Origin: Thalassospira sp. MCCC 1A01428 | GTDB lineage: Bacteria; Pseudomonadota; Alphaproteobacteria; Rhodospirillales; Thalassospiraceae | Direction: 5' to 3' | DNA length: 64,000 nucleotides | NCBI RefSeq assembly: GCF_002115825.1 | Contig: NZ_JFJZ01000011.1 | Coordinates: 1-64,000, forward strand | Shown here: positions 26,177-35,114 of the stretch, piece after piece | Layout of the letters: the number at the start of each line of letters is the position of its first letter | Position numbering within the stretch: position 1 is the stretch's first letter | Made by a program: the position numbers and the translations under genes | The notes under the pieces: generated by a model | The model's database searches: none | What the model saw: the letters and a program-made list of their open reading frames with translations, nothing else | What the model was told of the DNA's origin: nothing

Positions 26177-26317
26177 ATGGCTAACCCCAAAAATTCCTCA
26201 ACCCCGAACCACCTGCAACAGGCCAAATCCAACCCGTTCAAAAAAGCCCTGTTAACCATTCTTGCCGTCATGGCACTGTTTTATGTCGGATACTGGTTCA
26301 GCCAGATGGTGTTTTAA
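26177..26317 (+). CDS. Small single-pass membrane protein
   Basis: A 46-residue frame with a polar N-terminus and one hydrophobic helix (ALLTILAVMALFYVGYWFSQ) ending shortly before the stop. The frame is open further upstream, but the composition before the ATG at 26177 is not protein-like. I saw no strong Shine-Dalgarno sequence. It lies alone between the divergent secretion operon and the M48 protease gene. The function is unknown; a coding call rests on the sharp amphipathic-to-hydrophobic pattern only. Confidence 0.55.
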   Translation: MANPKNSSTPNHLQQAKSNPFKKALLTILAVMALFYVGYWFSQMVF

Positions 26318-26595
26318 CCACTATCCTTCCCTGCCTGTCGTTGCCTGGTAAAACAGGCAACACTGGCCAGCCCGAAAACAACAGGACCAGGCACCACAAC
26401 CCCCAATTCCTGTTTCGCGCCTCCCCTGTTACCCGCCCAAACCCGGCTTGCATCATTAATGCCATTTTGCCCGTCGGCGGTTATTTTGCCGAATTGATCA
26501 AGCCCCATGCACCGGACAACGCAGAAGCGTATCATCAGGGATCATTGCCCATGGCAAGATTTAGCGGTGGCCTGGTACGATAAGGGGTTTGTCAA

Positions 26596-27474
26596 ATGCT
26601 GGAACTTCCCAACTCCGTTCAACGGTTTTTGGCCTTACGCGCAGGCGGGGTTACCCATACCAGCGGGCTTTTAGCCTGCATGGCAGGGGTTCTGGTTGTT
26701 TGTGCGTGGCTTCTGGGCGGGCCAATGATGATGGTTTCGGCGTTTTTTGCCATTACCCTGATGATGATGTTCGGGCCAATGGTATCGTCAGACACGATAA
26801 TGAAGCTGCTGCGCGCGACACCCTTGTCCCCCCAAAGCCATCCGGCCCTGCATGAAATGGCGGTCCTTCTTGCGCATCGGGCAGGTCTGGCCTTTATTCC
26901 GCGTCTGTATCTATTACCCGGTAAAGGGGTTAATGCCATTACCACCGGCAAGGATGACAGCACCATCATTGCCTTGTCGCAAGACGCCATTACCGGCCTG
27001 TCCCCCCGGCAATTGCGGGCGGTTCTGGCCCACGAAATCGCCCATGCCTGGCATAACGACACCCAGATCCTGATGATGACCGACATTCTTTATCGCGCGA
27101 CCTGGACCGTGGCGGTTTTTGCGATGTTTGTATTCATATTCAGCACAGCACACCCAACCCCGCCGATATGGCTGGTCATCGTGCTGGCCACAGCGCCAAG
27201 CATAAGTTTTTTGTTGCAACGCGCCGTTATCCGAGACCGCGAATTTGCCGCCGATCACGGTGCAAGCGACCTTTTGGGTGGCCCCGACGATCTGATCGAT
27301 GCACTGGGCCATATCGAACAAATCAATCGCCGCACCCTGCGTCTGATCCCCTATCGCAGCACCGAACCCCCGGCCCTGCTCGATACCCATCCTTCTGTGA
27401 CCACCCGCATTGCCGCCCTGCGCGACCTGCCGCCACCTTTTGCCGGGGGCTTTTTTACCCGCCCCCGACGTTAA
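26596..27474 (+). CDS. M48-family membrane zinc metalloprotease (HtpX-like)
   Basis: A 292-residue membrane peptidase. Two hydrophobic helices lie at about residues 22-65. The zinc motif HEIAH is at 146-150 and the third ligand is the Glu of REFAAD (Glu216), which is the M48 pattern HExxH...E. Two more hydrophobic segments (about 167-183 and 191-207) separate the two motifs. The family degrades damaged or misfolded membrane proteins or processes exported ones. AAGGGG lies upstream of the ATG. The C-terminal THPSVTTRIAAL motif is usual in M48 enzymes. It is shorter and more divergent than E. coli HtpX, so the exact subfamily is left open. Confidence 0.88.
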   Translation: MLELPNSVQRFLALRAGGVTHTSGLLACMAGVLVVCAWLLGGPMMMVSAFFAITLMMMFGPMVSSDTIMKLLRATPLSPQSHPALHEMAVLLAHRAGLAFIPRLYLLPGKGVNAITTGKDDSTIIALSQDAITGLSPRQLRAVLAHEIAHAWHNDTQILMMTDILYRATWTVAVFAMFVFIFSTAHPTPPIWLVIVLATAPSISFLLQRAVIRDREFAADHGASDLLGGPDDLIDALGHIEQINRRTLRLIPYRSTEPPALLDTHPSVTTRIAALRDLPPPFAGGFFTRPRR

Positions 27475-27798
27475 CCCACCTGGCACGACAGGTACCGCCC
27501 AAGATACCGCTCATTGAAAATGACCTCGTAATAATCAGTACAAGACAAAAACCACAAACCGGCGATATATCGACATGTCAAAACGGAACCGCGCCGACAG
27601 GGCATGGTTGCCCCGACAATTACCGGCAAAATCGGGAACCGGGCATTTACCTTTCTCGTTCAAACGCGTAAATCAACGCTGGCTTTTCCGGTGACTTCGG
27701 ACGAGCTGAAAACCGCCTGTTTATGGCGACAATTACGGCGTGATGTGCAAAAAATGCACCCTTACATCGACGGATGATCAAGCAAAAAAGGAAATCCC
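27475..27798 (+). other. Intergenic stretch, no gene recognised
   Basis: About 320 bp between the M48 protease gene and the marC-type gene. I see no convincing reading frame, hairpin terminator or repeat. It ends in a purine-rich AAAAAAGGAAATCCC that serves as the ribosome binding site of the next gene, and it presumably holds that gene's promoter. Confidence 0.5.
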
Positions 27799-28608
27799 AT
27801 GCCCGATATCAGCATGTTAAGCGAACTGATCGCCGCCTTTGTTACGCTGTTTGTGATTATCGACCCGGTGGGGCTGGTTCCGGTTTTTCTGGTGCTGACC
27901 CAGGATACCAGCACGGCTCACCGCCGCCGCATGGCGATCCGGGCCTGCATTACATCCTTTCTGATTTTAACGGCCTTTGCCCTGCTGGGCGAAAAACTGC
28001 TGGGCATTTTTGGCATTCATATGCCCGCCTTTCGCATTTCGGGCGGAACCTTACTGTTTTTGATCGCCCTTGAAATGCTGTTTGAACGGCGCGGCAAAAA
28101 ACGGAATGAACGCGCCGAACAGGTTCATCAGGAACTTGAACACGAAGATGACGAAATCGTTGCTGGCAGCAAAATCCCGTCTGATGCCAAACCGCCACAA
28201 GCCGCAACCAGCCCGCATACAGGCACCGTTGCCAGTACCAGTACCACCGTCCCGCCCGGGCAAACCCCGGCATCCAAACCGGCACAAACCGCCCCCCATG
28301 ATGAAGACGACCACGAAGACGTGTCGATCTTCCCCATGTCGATCCCGTTTCTGGCCGGTCCTGGTTCTATTGCCACGGTTATGCTCCTGATGGGCAAATA
28401 TCAGGACAATATCGTCATGCAAACCGGCGTGATTGGCGTTGTCGGGCTGGTGATGGTCTGCGCACTGGTGATGTTTCTGTTGTCAGGCCTGGTCGCCAAA
28501 CGCCTCAGCCCCACCGTCGCCACCGTCATCTCGCGCCTGCTCGGCATGATCCTCGCCGCCCTCGCCATCCAGTTCATTATTGACGGGATTAAGCAGGCGT
28601 TTTTCTAG
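27799..28608 (+). CDS. MarC-family inner-membrane protein with a hydrophilic insert
   Basis: A 269-residue MarC/NAAT-type protein. The family is polytopic with six helices, about 200-215 residues long, and has no firmly settled function. Helices are visible at about residues 6-26, 45-65, 70-92 and in the C-terminal half (PFLAGPGSIATVMLLMG, VIGVVGLVMVCALVMFLLSG, and the last 25 residues). Between helix 3 and the conserved FPMSIPFLAGPGSI motif lies an insert of about 75 residues rich in Glu, Asp, His, Thr and Pro, which explains the extra length. The stop codon TAG directly abuts the degenerate outermost repeat of the first CRISPR array, so the 3' end of this gene may have been formed or trimmed when the array arrived. 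Confidence 0.88.
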   Translation: MPDISMLSELIAAFVTLFVIIDPVGLVPVFLVLTQDTSTAHRRRMAIRACITSFLILTAFALLGEKLLGIFGIHMPAFRISGGTLLFLIALEMLFERRGKKRNERAEQVHQELEHEDDEIVAGSKIPSDAKPPQAATSPHTGTVASTSTTVPPGQTPASKPAQTAPHDEDDHEDVSIFPMSIPFLAGPGSIATVMLLMGKYQDNIVMQTGVIGVVGLVMVCALVMFLLSGLVAKRLSPTVATVISRLLGMILAALAIQFIIDGIKQAFF

Positions 28609-29427
28609 CATCCAAAATCGAACCTGCTACAATGGCGATAGCTGCATCATCGATATCAACAATGTTGTAGCTACCATCCAAAATCGAACCTGCTACAATA
28701 ATGCAGCACCCCGCCACTTGTCGCGGTTTCGTTGTAGCTACCATCCAAAATCGAACCTGCTACAATAAAACCCCGTAGGCAGACCAAGCAAGTATGGTTG
28801 TAGCTACCATCCAAAATCGAACCTGCTACAATTGTGTGATTAACGCCATTATAGATATTCTCGTTGTAGCTACCATCCAAAATCGAACCTGCTACAATGC
28901 GGCATGACACGCTACGCACAAACCGAAGGTTGTAGCTACCATCCAAAATCGAACCTGCTACAATAAAACCCGATAACCTTGTCGATTGGATTAAGTTGTA
29001 GCTACCATCCAAAATCGAACCTGCTACAATCATGATTACGACGTCAAAGGTCGCGCCATTGTTGTAGCTACCATCCAAAATCGAACCTGCTACAATTGCG
29101 GCAGATATCAATTCCACCCAAGAGTTGTTGTAGCTACCATCCAAAATCGAACCTGCTACAATACCGAGAATAACGAAACTTTCATAAAACTCGTTGTAGC
29201 TACCATCCAAAATCGAACCTGCTACAATGCATCATATCTTGCTGCAAAAGCTGTTTGGGTTGTAGCTACCATCCAAAATCGAACCTGCTACAATACGGCC
29301 CATACCCATGGGTTGCGGGTCCAGCGTTGTAGCTACCATCCAAAATCGAACCTGCTACAATGTAAAAGGCGGCGCGACCAAACTTGCTGATGTTGTAGCT
29401 ACCATCCAAAATCGAACCTGCTACAAT
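28609..29427 (+). CRISPR. CRISPR array 1, type II-C, 12 spacers
   Basis: Twelve identical 36-bp repeats that begin GTTGTAGCTACC and end GAACCTGCTACAAT start at 28664, 28731, 28797, 28863, 28929, 28995, 29061, 29127, 29193, 29259, 29326 and 29392. A degenerate 25-nt repeat at 28609-28633 has lost its 5' part. Twelve spacers are 30 nt long, except 31 nt for the second and eleventh. The repeat has the GTTGTAGC...CTACAAT ends of type II-C repeats, as in Neisseria meningitidis. Each repeat ends in TGCTACAAT, an extended -10 box, so each crRNA may have its own promoter. Orientation is plus, towards the cas genes. The repeat is complementary to the tracrRNA anti-repeat at 34522-34548. Confidence 0.97.
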
Positions 29428-29437
29428 AGGAACATCG

Positions 29438-29475
29438 AATCCCGCAGCATATTCAAAGTGTTGCGGGATTTTTTT
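29438..29475 (+). terminator. Intrinsic terminator downstream of CRISPR array 1
   Basis: AATCCCGCA (29438-29446) pairs with TGCGGGATT (29462-29470), and the stem continues into a T tract. It follows the last repeat by 10 nt and would end array transcripts before they run antisense into cas2. A near-copy lies at the equivalent place in array 2. Confidence 0.85.
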
Positions 29476-29499
29476 GAGTCAAAAACCGTCATTTTCACC

Positions 29500-29829
29500 T
29501 CAAAAAAGAGCCAGTTGGTCCGGTTTTTGATCGTTTTTTGTCGGCACCTTGCCCATAAAATTGACCATCTGGCCAAACTGTTTGTCGGTCACCGACAGGA
29601 TCGAGACCATGCCGCGTTCGGGAATTTTGGCCGAGATGCGCTTGCTGGCGGCATCGGCCTTGGCCCGGCTTTCGTAAAAGCGGTAATAGACCGAAAACTG
29701 TTTCATATCGAAACCTTCATCGAGCAAATAATCATGAAATTTGCGCGCCCGGCGCTTTTCCGCCTTGGTTACCACTGGCAGGTCAAACATCACAAAAGCC
29801 CACATGATCCGATACCCCGATAATGCCAT
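29500..29829 (-). CDS. cas2: CRISPR-associated endonuclease Cas2 (type II)
   Basis: A 109-residue Cas2 with the ferredoxin-like start MWAFVMFDLPV, whose Asp is the conserved metal residue, followed by RARKFHDYLLDEGF and FSVYYRFYESRAKAD. Length and motifs fit type II Cas2, which joins Cas1 in the spacer-integration complex. I place the start at the ATG at 29829, 46 nt after the cas1 stop, because AGGG lies just upstream. A later ATG at 29805 would give 101 residues, and an upstream in-frame ATG overlaps cas1. It is the last gene of the cas9-cas1-cas2 series and converges on array 1, 72 bp away. Confidence 0.95.
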   Translation of the reverse strand: MALSGYRIMWAFVMFDLPVVTKAEKRRARKFHDYLLDEGFDMKQFSVYYRFYESRAKADAASKRISAKIPERGMVSILSVTDKQFGQMVNFMGKVPTKNDQKPDQLALF

Positions 29830-29875
29830 TTTGCCCTGGCTCCCCGGTTGATCTGTCTGATCGGTCTGATCCGGG

Positions 29876-30793
29876 TTACAGCCCCTCCATCTCCATCTGC
29901 TTTTCAATTCTGATTTGGGGGGGAAGATCCAGCTCTTTACGCTGGCCCGCATAAACAGAAGCCAGCGAAAAGGCCAATTGCCCCATCACCCGGTAAACCG
30001 GCAATAATCCTTCATTCGTGGGAATGGCCCCGGTCACAATAGCCGCCAGTGCCTTTTTGGCATCGGGTGTTACCACATCACCCCATATATCGCGGTTGGC
30101 ATAGACCACCCGGTCCACCAACGGGCGAAATGGTTCCATCAAATCATCGACCAGACGAAACGGATTACGTTTGGAGGTATGAAAAATGCCCAAAGCCGGG
30201 GCCAATCCGGCGGCCGCCACCGCGCGCGCCATGGCAGATCGCACAACGATGTAGCCATAATTCAGCACCCCGTTAGGTCCGCCGCCATCGGGGTTACGGA
30301 CAAAATCATCGCCCAGAAGGCGCGACCAGTAAAACCGGGCGGCACGGGCCTCGATATTATCGGGGTCGCCGGGTTTGACCATCGCAATCAGTTTGATCAG
30401 GGCATCGGCTCCGATCGGGTCCGGCCCGCGCAGGGTGTTGGCTTGCTCACGGATTTTGGCGCGAATAATCTGGCGCCATAACCGCCGGATCAGGGCCGGT
30501 TTTGCCATCGCCTGGGTTGCAATGCGGTCCGCCTGTTCAAAATGGCCGGTAAAGGGCCAGACGATGGAGGATGGCATATGTTTGTCATCGCACAAAACCA
30601 GCGGAATATTTTCGCGCGCCAGCGCCGCAGCAAGATCGGTTGACAGGGTGGCGCGATAGGCATGAACAATCACCGCATTAATGTCACCCAGTGGTAAACG
30701 GCCCAGCTTTGCATCGCCGTCCATAACTTCCAGCGCATTTCGTGCCAGTCGCAGATGCCGGTTTTCACCCGAAATATCCACCACCCGCCACAT
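29876..30793 (-). CDS. cas1: CRISPR-associated endonuclease Cas1 (type II)
   Basis: A 305-residue integrase subunit that inserts new spacers together with Cas2. Conserved acidic Glu148 lies in NIEARAARFYW, and His205 with Glu220 lies in the type II signature where FHTSKRNPFRL is followed by VDDLMEPFRP. Length is normal for type II Cas1. The ATG follows GGAGCGGGCAT and comes 24 nt after the cas9 stop. The gene looks intact, so the adaptation module may still work even if Cas9 is not made. Confidence 0.96.
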   Translation of the reverse strand: MWRVVDISGENRHLRLARNALEVMDGDAKLGRLPLGDINAVIVHAYRATLSTDLAAALARENIPLVLCDDKHMPSSIVWPFTGHFEQADRIATQAMAKPALIRRLWRQIIRAKIREQANTLRGPDPIGADALIKLIAMVKPGDPDNIEARAARFYWSRLLGDDFVRNPDGGGPNGVLNYGYIVVRSAMARAVAAAGLAPALGIFHTSKRNPFRLVDDLMEPFRPLVDRVVYANRDIWGDVVTPDAKKALAAIVTGAIPTNEGLLPVYRVMGQLAFSLASVYAGQRKELDLPPQIRIEKQMEMEGL

Positions 30794-30817
30794 ATGCCCG
30801 CTCCGTTACAAGGGTTG

Positions 30818-33800
30818 CTACCAGTTCAAGCGCGATGTTTCATACACAATCCGCCCCAACACATCGCGCACCACCAGTTGCGGGTCGGCATCACACAAGG
30901 CCTTAAACCCGAAACGAAAATTTTTGCGCGCCGGATGACGGCTGATATGCGACGACAGATTAAGCGGTTGAAATTCCCAATCGCCCGGCGAATTGGTGGC
31001 CAGAACACATAACCGCGTTTTGCCATCCTTGCTGCGCAACCGCACTGTATCGCCCTTAAACAGCCGTAACAGCAAGTCATTGCTGTCATGTTGCTGCCAT
31101 TGCGGCACATATCCGGGGCGCATTGCATCAATGGTGCGAACAACCTCAAATCCCGGCTTTCCCGACCCGTCCCGGAAAATATCCAGCCAGGCGTTGCTTC
31201 CGGGCTTGAACGTCCGGGATGGCAATTTGCCACCATCGCCCCCGCCGATCATCACCGCTTCGTCCAGTCCATAAAGCCGAACGGTACGCCGGGGCGAAAG
31301 CCCGCGTGTCAGGCATTCATCGCGATAGGCGGCAAAGGCCGCCGCCAATCGTTCATCTTCCTTAACCTTGCGGGTGCGTATTTCAACAGCACCGGTTTTA
31401 CGGTCAACATCTTCATATGTTGCTTCGCTTGGCTGAAGGGCAAACAGCCTTTCGATATTGCCCGCAATATCGCCCAGCATTTCATGGTGGCGCTGCAAAT
31501 CGGCCAACGGTTCGCGCGCGGCCCAAAACAGCACCGCCTGCCCCGCAGTCATATCCTTTTCCAGCCGCGCGATCAGGGCAGGGTCGACAACCAGTTTCTT
31601 TTTCAAATCATCGAGGCTGGAAAATTCGCCCGGATCAAACCGTTTGCGTTGCCGCACCAGATAGCGCCCGTCCGCAAAGCGCGCCACAACGCCAAGATTG
31701 GTCGCCATATGCAATTTGCCATTCAGTTCCCGGTTCGGACGGTGCGTGGTGCGGGCCTGATCAATCAACTCGTATAAATCATCGCGAAAATCGGCCCAGG
31801 GCAACGGCACCCGATAGCGTTCGGCCATATCGTGTTTTGCCCGGCTGGCCGAAATGGTTTGCAGTTTTTGCACCACATCGCGCGGGGTGCAGGCCGTTAC
31901 AGCCGCATCAAGCAAATGATGGCGATGATCATCGCGGTTTTTGCCGCGTTTGGTGCCATCGGCACGTTCTTCTTTGGTTGGCGGGGCTTCAACCAGATCC
32001 GGGTCTTGCTGGTGGGCAACCTGCTGCACCAGATCCATCACGCCCCAGCGTTTGCGCAAATCATCGGTGATGAAACCATTAATCGCCTCCACCCCGCCGG
32101 TCGGGCGCAAATGAGGAAACACACATTGCAAATATTGCTTGGCCGCTTTGGCGATATAACTGGTATCGGTTTTATAGCGCCGGGCAAAGGCATCCTGATC
32201 CTCGAACCGGTCCATCGCATCGGGGCGAAACAGTTTTTCCTTATGCCGAATACCGGGAATACGGCGCACCGTTTCCACGATCTGTTCGTAACTGCGCGCC
32301 GGAACGCCCGCCACATTCAACCCGCCGGCAAAGGCTTCAAACGGGCTTTTATTGCCCTTGGCTTTGTTCACATTCTCATGAATAACCAACAGGTTATACA
32401 GGCTGTCATCCAGTGTTTTGGACCGAGGCAGGGTGTGGTCAATATCGAATTTTCCCGAAAACAGATCCGCCACATCAATCGACAGCCCGGTATAGGGACA
32501 CATCCTGTTCTGGGCTTCCCATAATTTCAGTTTGCGACGGTTTTTGCGGCTGGCGGGCCTTTGATGGGCCAGCGTAATGGCATCATATTCGGCATTTTTG
32601 GCCTGTTCGCGGGCAATCCGCCGGGAATCCTTATCACGATCTTCCTGCGTTTTTTTCATTTCGCGGGCCATTTCAATTTGCACCCGCTTAAAAACCCAGC
32701 CCTGTTTCTCGCCTTTTTTCACCAGCGCATTCACCACCTTGCGCAGGCTGTTTAGCGCCACATGCACCACCGGGTTGGGAATGCGGCCAAATTTTTCCTC
32801 AATCGTCGCGGCAGGATAGCCGCGTGTTTCCGGGCTCATACGCCCGCGCACCAGATGGGGGAAAACCTCACCATAATAAGGCAAACGCTTGCAGACCATT
32901 TCGCGTGCGCTTGCCGCAACCAGCCCGGCCTGCTCGGCGGCGGTATTGCTGTCGATAATATCGGCTTTCAGCTTTTCCAAAATCTCGAAGGTTGCGGTTA
33001 GGCCGGTGGCGGCATAGCCGCGCCGCAGGGCAATGCCGTCTGCCGCATTTTCGGCCTCGGCCCCGGCCACAGCATAATCGCGCATCAGGGCCAAGACCAT
33101 CCTGTCGCGGTCATCCTCGTCGCGCAGCAATTTTTCAAAGCCGGTGCGACGTTCTTCATCCAGACCATCATAAAGCGCAACCATATGCGCCCCGCCCTGC
33201 CCCAGGGCAGCAAACCGGCCATCGGCATCGCTCAGGGTTCTTCTGATGGCATGACCTTCAAGCTTTTTGGCCGGCCCCGCATTGCGCCCGGCCTGCCCCT
33301 CAAGCGACAGGCGCACCCCCCGTTCCGTCGCACCGATCAGTTTTTTAATCTTTGCCACCCCCAAATCTTCGCCCGCCATCAAACGGGCAACCAGAAGATC
33401 ACGCTGATCACGGGTCAGCTTCGCGCGCGAGGCATCGGCATATTCGATCCGAAGGTTGTTGACCTCCTCGTAAATCCGCTTTTGCTGAAACAGATCACAG
33501 GCCAGCGGCAGGCGTTCCTCGGTTTCGGGATTATAAAGGCAGCGGCCAATTTCGGGTTTGGGCGGTTCTTGTTCGAAAAACACCTTTTCATGCAGGGTGC
33601 GGCATGTATCGGCATCAAGAGCGGGATGAAACGGGTGTTGAAAGGCCAACAGCGCATCAAGTTCATCTTCAAGCTGGCTGCGCACAAATTGCAACGCCAG
33701 CGATGTGCCCACCCGGCGGTGCAGGGGGTAGCGTTGATGCGGGGCCGGGGCGGCCTGTTCGCGCAGCTACAACATCATGCCGGGCGTTTGTGCATTTTGT

Positions 33801-34351
33801 GCGGCCATTTCGCGGCGTGTGGCCCGCGCCTGTTCGACCATCACCGAGGCTTCCTTGCGGGCTTTTTCGTCTTCCTCGCTGGTGCCGATGACACGGGTCA
33901 GGCGCATACCGCGATTTTTGGCAATATGTAAAATCGCCCGTGCCAGATCGGTCCCACTCAGGGCTTCAGACAATCCCAGCGCCCGCAGGCGTGTGCGGCT
34001 GTTGGGCGAAATCAGACGATGCCCCTTATCATCTCGCAGCGTGTCGTCACCCATGGCAATATCGGTAAAGGCCGGGTCCTTTATGCCATCGGGCTTGCCG
34101 TCAAAATCAGTCGCAATTTTCAGGGTTTCAACCAGATAAGCCCGCAAATCACGCAACCGGTTACGCTTGCGACGATACCCGCGGCGCATGGCCCGATGCC
34201 CGCGCCGCTCTGCGGCCCCGTCCGGGGTCGGGTAAATAAAACTGACCCCGTCCAGAAACCCGACCGGGCGCCCTGCATCATCAACCTCGACAATACAGGC
34301 CCCCAATGATGCCACCCCGACATCAACCCCCAATATGACGTTTCTGTTCAT
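30818..34351 (-). pseudogene. cas9: Type II-C Cas9 endonuclease interrupted by one in-frame TAG
   Basis: The frame encodes 1,177 residues if codon 195 (TAG, 33767-33769) is read through; nothing else interrupts it. The ATG at 34351 follows GGAGAGGCGGC. Catalytic residues are all present. RuvC-I Asp10 is in LGVDVGVASLG and the Arg-rich bridge helix is at about 49-70. RuvC-II Glu560 is in VQIEMAREM, HNH His639 is in FDIDHTLPRSKTLDDS, and RuvC-III has HHLLDA with His811, His812 and Asp815. The two pieces are a 194-residue N-terminal fragment (RuvC-I and bridge helix) and a C-terminal fragment with the rest, which could restart at a GTG at 33712. A single C-to-T change in a CAG codon would explain the stop. 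The alternatives are suppression of TAG or a sequencing error. Length and the lack of csn2 or cas4 fit subtype II-C. Confidence 0.93.
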
Positions 34352-34411
34352 GCCGCCTCTCCGCTGATCCGCAACTATTAAGACATAACCCAACGGCACG
34401 AGCAACCAAAA

Positions 34412-34443
34412 GGCCCGCCCGATAAAACCTCACCGGACGGGCC
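34412..34443 (-). terminator. Hairpin between the tracrRNA promoter and cas9, likely minus-strand terminator
   Basis: GGCCCGCCCG (34412-34421) pairs with CGGACGGGCC (34434-34443) with one mismatch. On the minus strand the stem is followed by TTTTGG. It would insulate cas9 from minus-strand readthrough coming from array 2, leaving about 60 bp for a cas9 promoter. Confidence 0.55.
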
Positions 34444-34486
34444 AAAAATCAAAAAATCTGGGTCAGGAATGGCCGTAGCCAAACAA

Positions 34487-34515
34487 TTGACAGACACCGG
34501 AGAAATACGCATACT
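34487..34515 (+). promoter_or_regulatory. tracrRNA promoter
   Basis: A perfect TTGACA (34487-34492) lies 17 bp upstream of CATACT (34510-34515, 4 of 6 matches to TATAAT). Predicted initiation near 34522 falls exactly at the first base of the anti-repeat. Spacing and position together make this convincing. Confidence 0.75.
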
Positions 34516-34521
34516 GAAAAC

Positions 34522-34593
34522 GGTTCGATTTTGGATGGTAGCTGCAACAAGCTATCATGCGAAAGATAAGGGGGGCTCCGGCCTCCCTTTTTT
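34522..34593 (+). ncRNA. tracrRNA of the type II-C system
   Basis: Positions 34522-34548 repeat the reverse complement of the CRISPR repeat with one mismatch (G at 34544), so the RNA can pair with crRNA repeats. Next comes a short nexus-type stem (CTATC pairing with GATA, 34552-34568). The RNA ends in an intrinsic terminator: GGGGGGC (34570-34576) pairs with GCCTCCC (34581-34587), followed by six Ts. The predicted RNA is about 72 nt, compact for a type II-C tracrRNA. It is divergent from cas9. The anti-repeat, nexus and terminator are all intact, in contrast to the broken cas9. Confidence 0.9.
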
Positions 34594-34704
34594 CGTTTCA
34601 GGCCATGCCTCCAAAACCTTTTCCCCGTCAAAATTCATTTTAAAAAATGACTCATTTTTAAAAAATCCGACCAAAATCAGCACCGGAATTCCATTTTTTG
34701 AACC

Positions 34705-34742
34705 AAAAAAATCCCGCAACATATTGATAGTGCTGCGGGATT
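34705..34742 (-). terminator. Intrinsic terminator downstream of CRISPR array 2
   Basis: On the minus strand AATCCCGCA and TGCGGGATT form a stem (34734-34742 with 34710-34718), followed by a run of seven Ts. It lies 10 nt beyond the innermost repeat. Apart from its loop it is nearly identical to the terminator after array 1. Confidence 0.85.
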
Positions 34743-34752
34743 CGGTATTCCT

Positions 34753-35036
34753 ATTGTAGCAGGTTCGATTTTGGATGGTAGCTACAACTTCTATGTATTG
34801 GTTCGGGTGGACCGCGCCATTGTAGCAGGTTCGATTTTGGATGGTAGCTACAACTTACCGCCACCAAGCTGCGAGAAGACCACTATTGTAGCAGGTTCGA
34901 TTTTGGATGGTAGCTACAACCGGGGAGTACGATATAAGGTCGTCTTATATATTGTAGCAGGTTCGATTTTGGATGGTAGCTACAACTCAGTTTGGTGGAC
35001 ATGCCAAGTCAATTCTATTTTAGCCGGTTCGATTTT
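34753..35036 (-). CRISPR. CRISPR array 2, type II-C, 4 spacers, opposite orientation
   Basis: Four perfect 36-bp repeats start at 34753, 34819, 34885 and 34951. They are the reverse complement of the array 1 repeat, so the array is read on the minus strand towards the cas genes. Four 30-nt spacers lie at 34789, 34855, 34921 and 34987. The outermost repeat (35017-35036) is degenerate and has lost its 5' part, as in array 1. Spacers differ from those of array 1. The two arrays thus flank the tracrRNA-cas9-cas1-cas2 block in inverted orientation. Confidence 0.96.
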
Positions 35037-35063
35037 ACTTACCAAGCCACAGCAATCCCAAAC

Positions 35064-35091
35064 AAAAAGGGAGAGCCAAAGCCCTCCCTTT
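35064..35091 (-). terminator. Terminator of the thiamine-diphosphate enzyme gene
   Basis: On the minus strand an AAAGGGAG...CTCCCTTTTTG hairpin lies about 25 nt after the stop of the upstream gene. It separates that gene from array 2. Confidence 0.65.
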
Positions 35092-35114
35092 CGCCGTCCC
35101 GTTTTACCGGGTGA

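Noticed and set aside
26341-26583. 80-codon plus-strand frame between the small membrane protein and the M48 gene
   Set aside because: No ribosome binding site, no protein-like composition, and an equally long frame on the other strand; probably chance.
28671-29210. 179-codon minus-strand frame repeating IVAGSILDGSYN
   Set aside because: It is the CRISPR repeat read through as protein: 36-bp repeats with 30-bp spacers keep one frame open. Not a gene.
33762-33772. GTTGTAGCT at the Cas9 amber codon equals the first nine bases of the CRISPR repeat
   Set aside because: A 9-nt match is easily due to chance; the flanks do not extend the match, and a CAG-to-TAG change explains the stop more simply.
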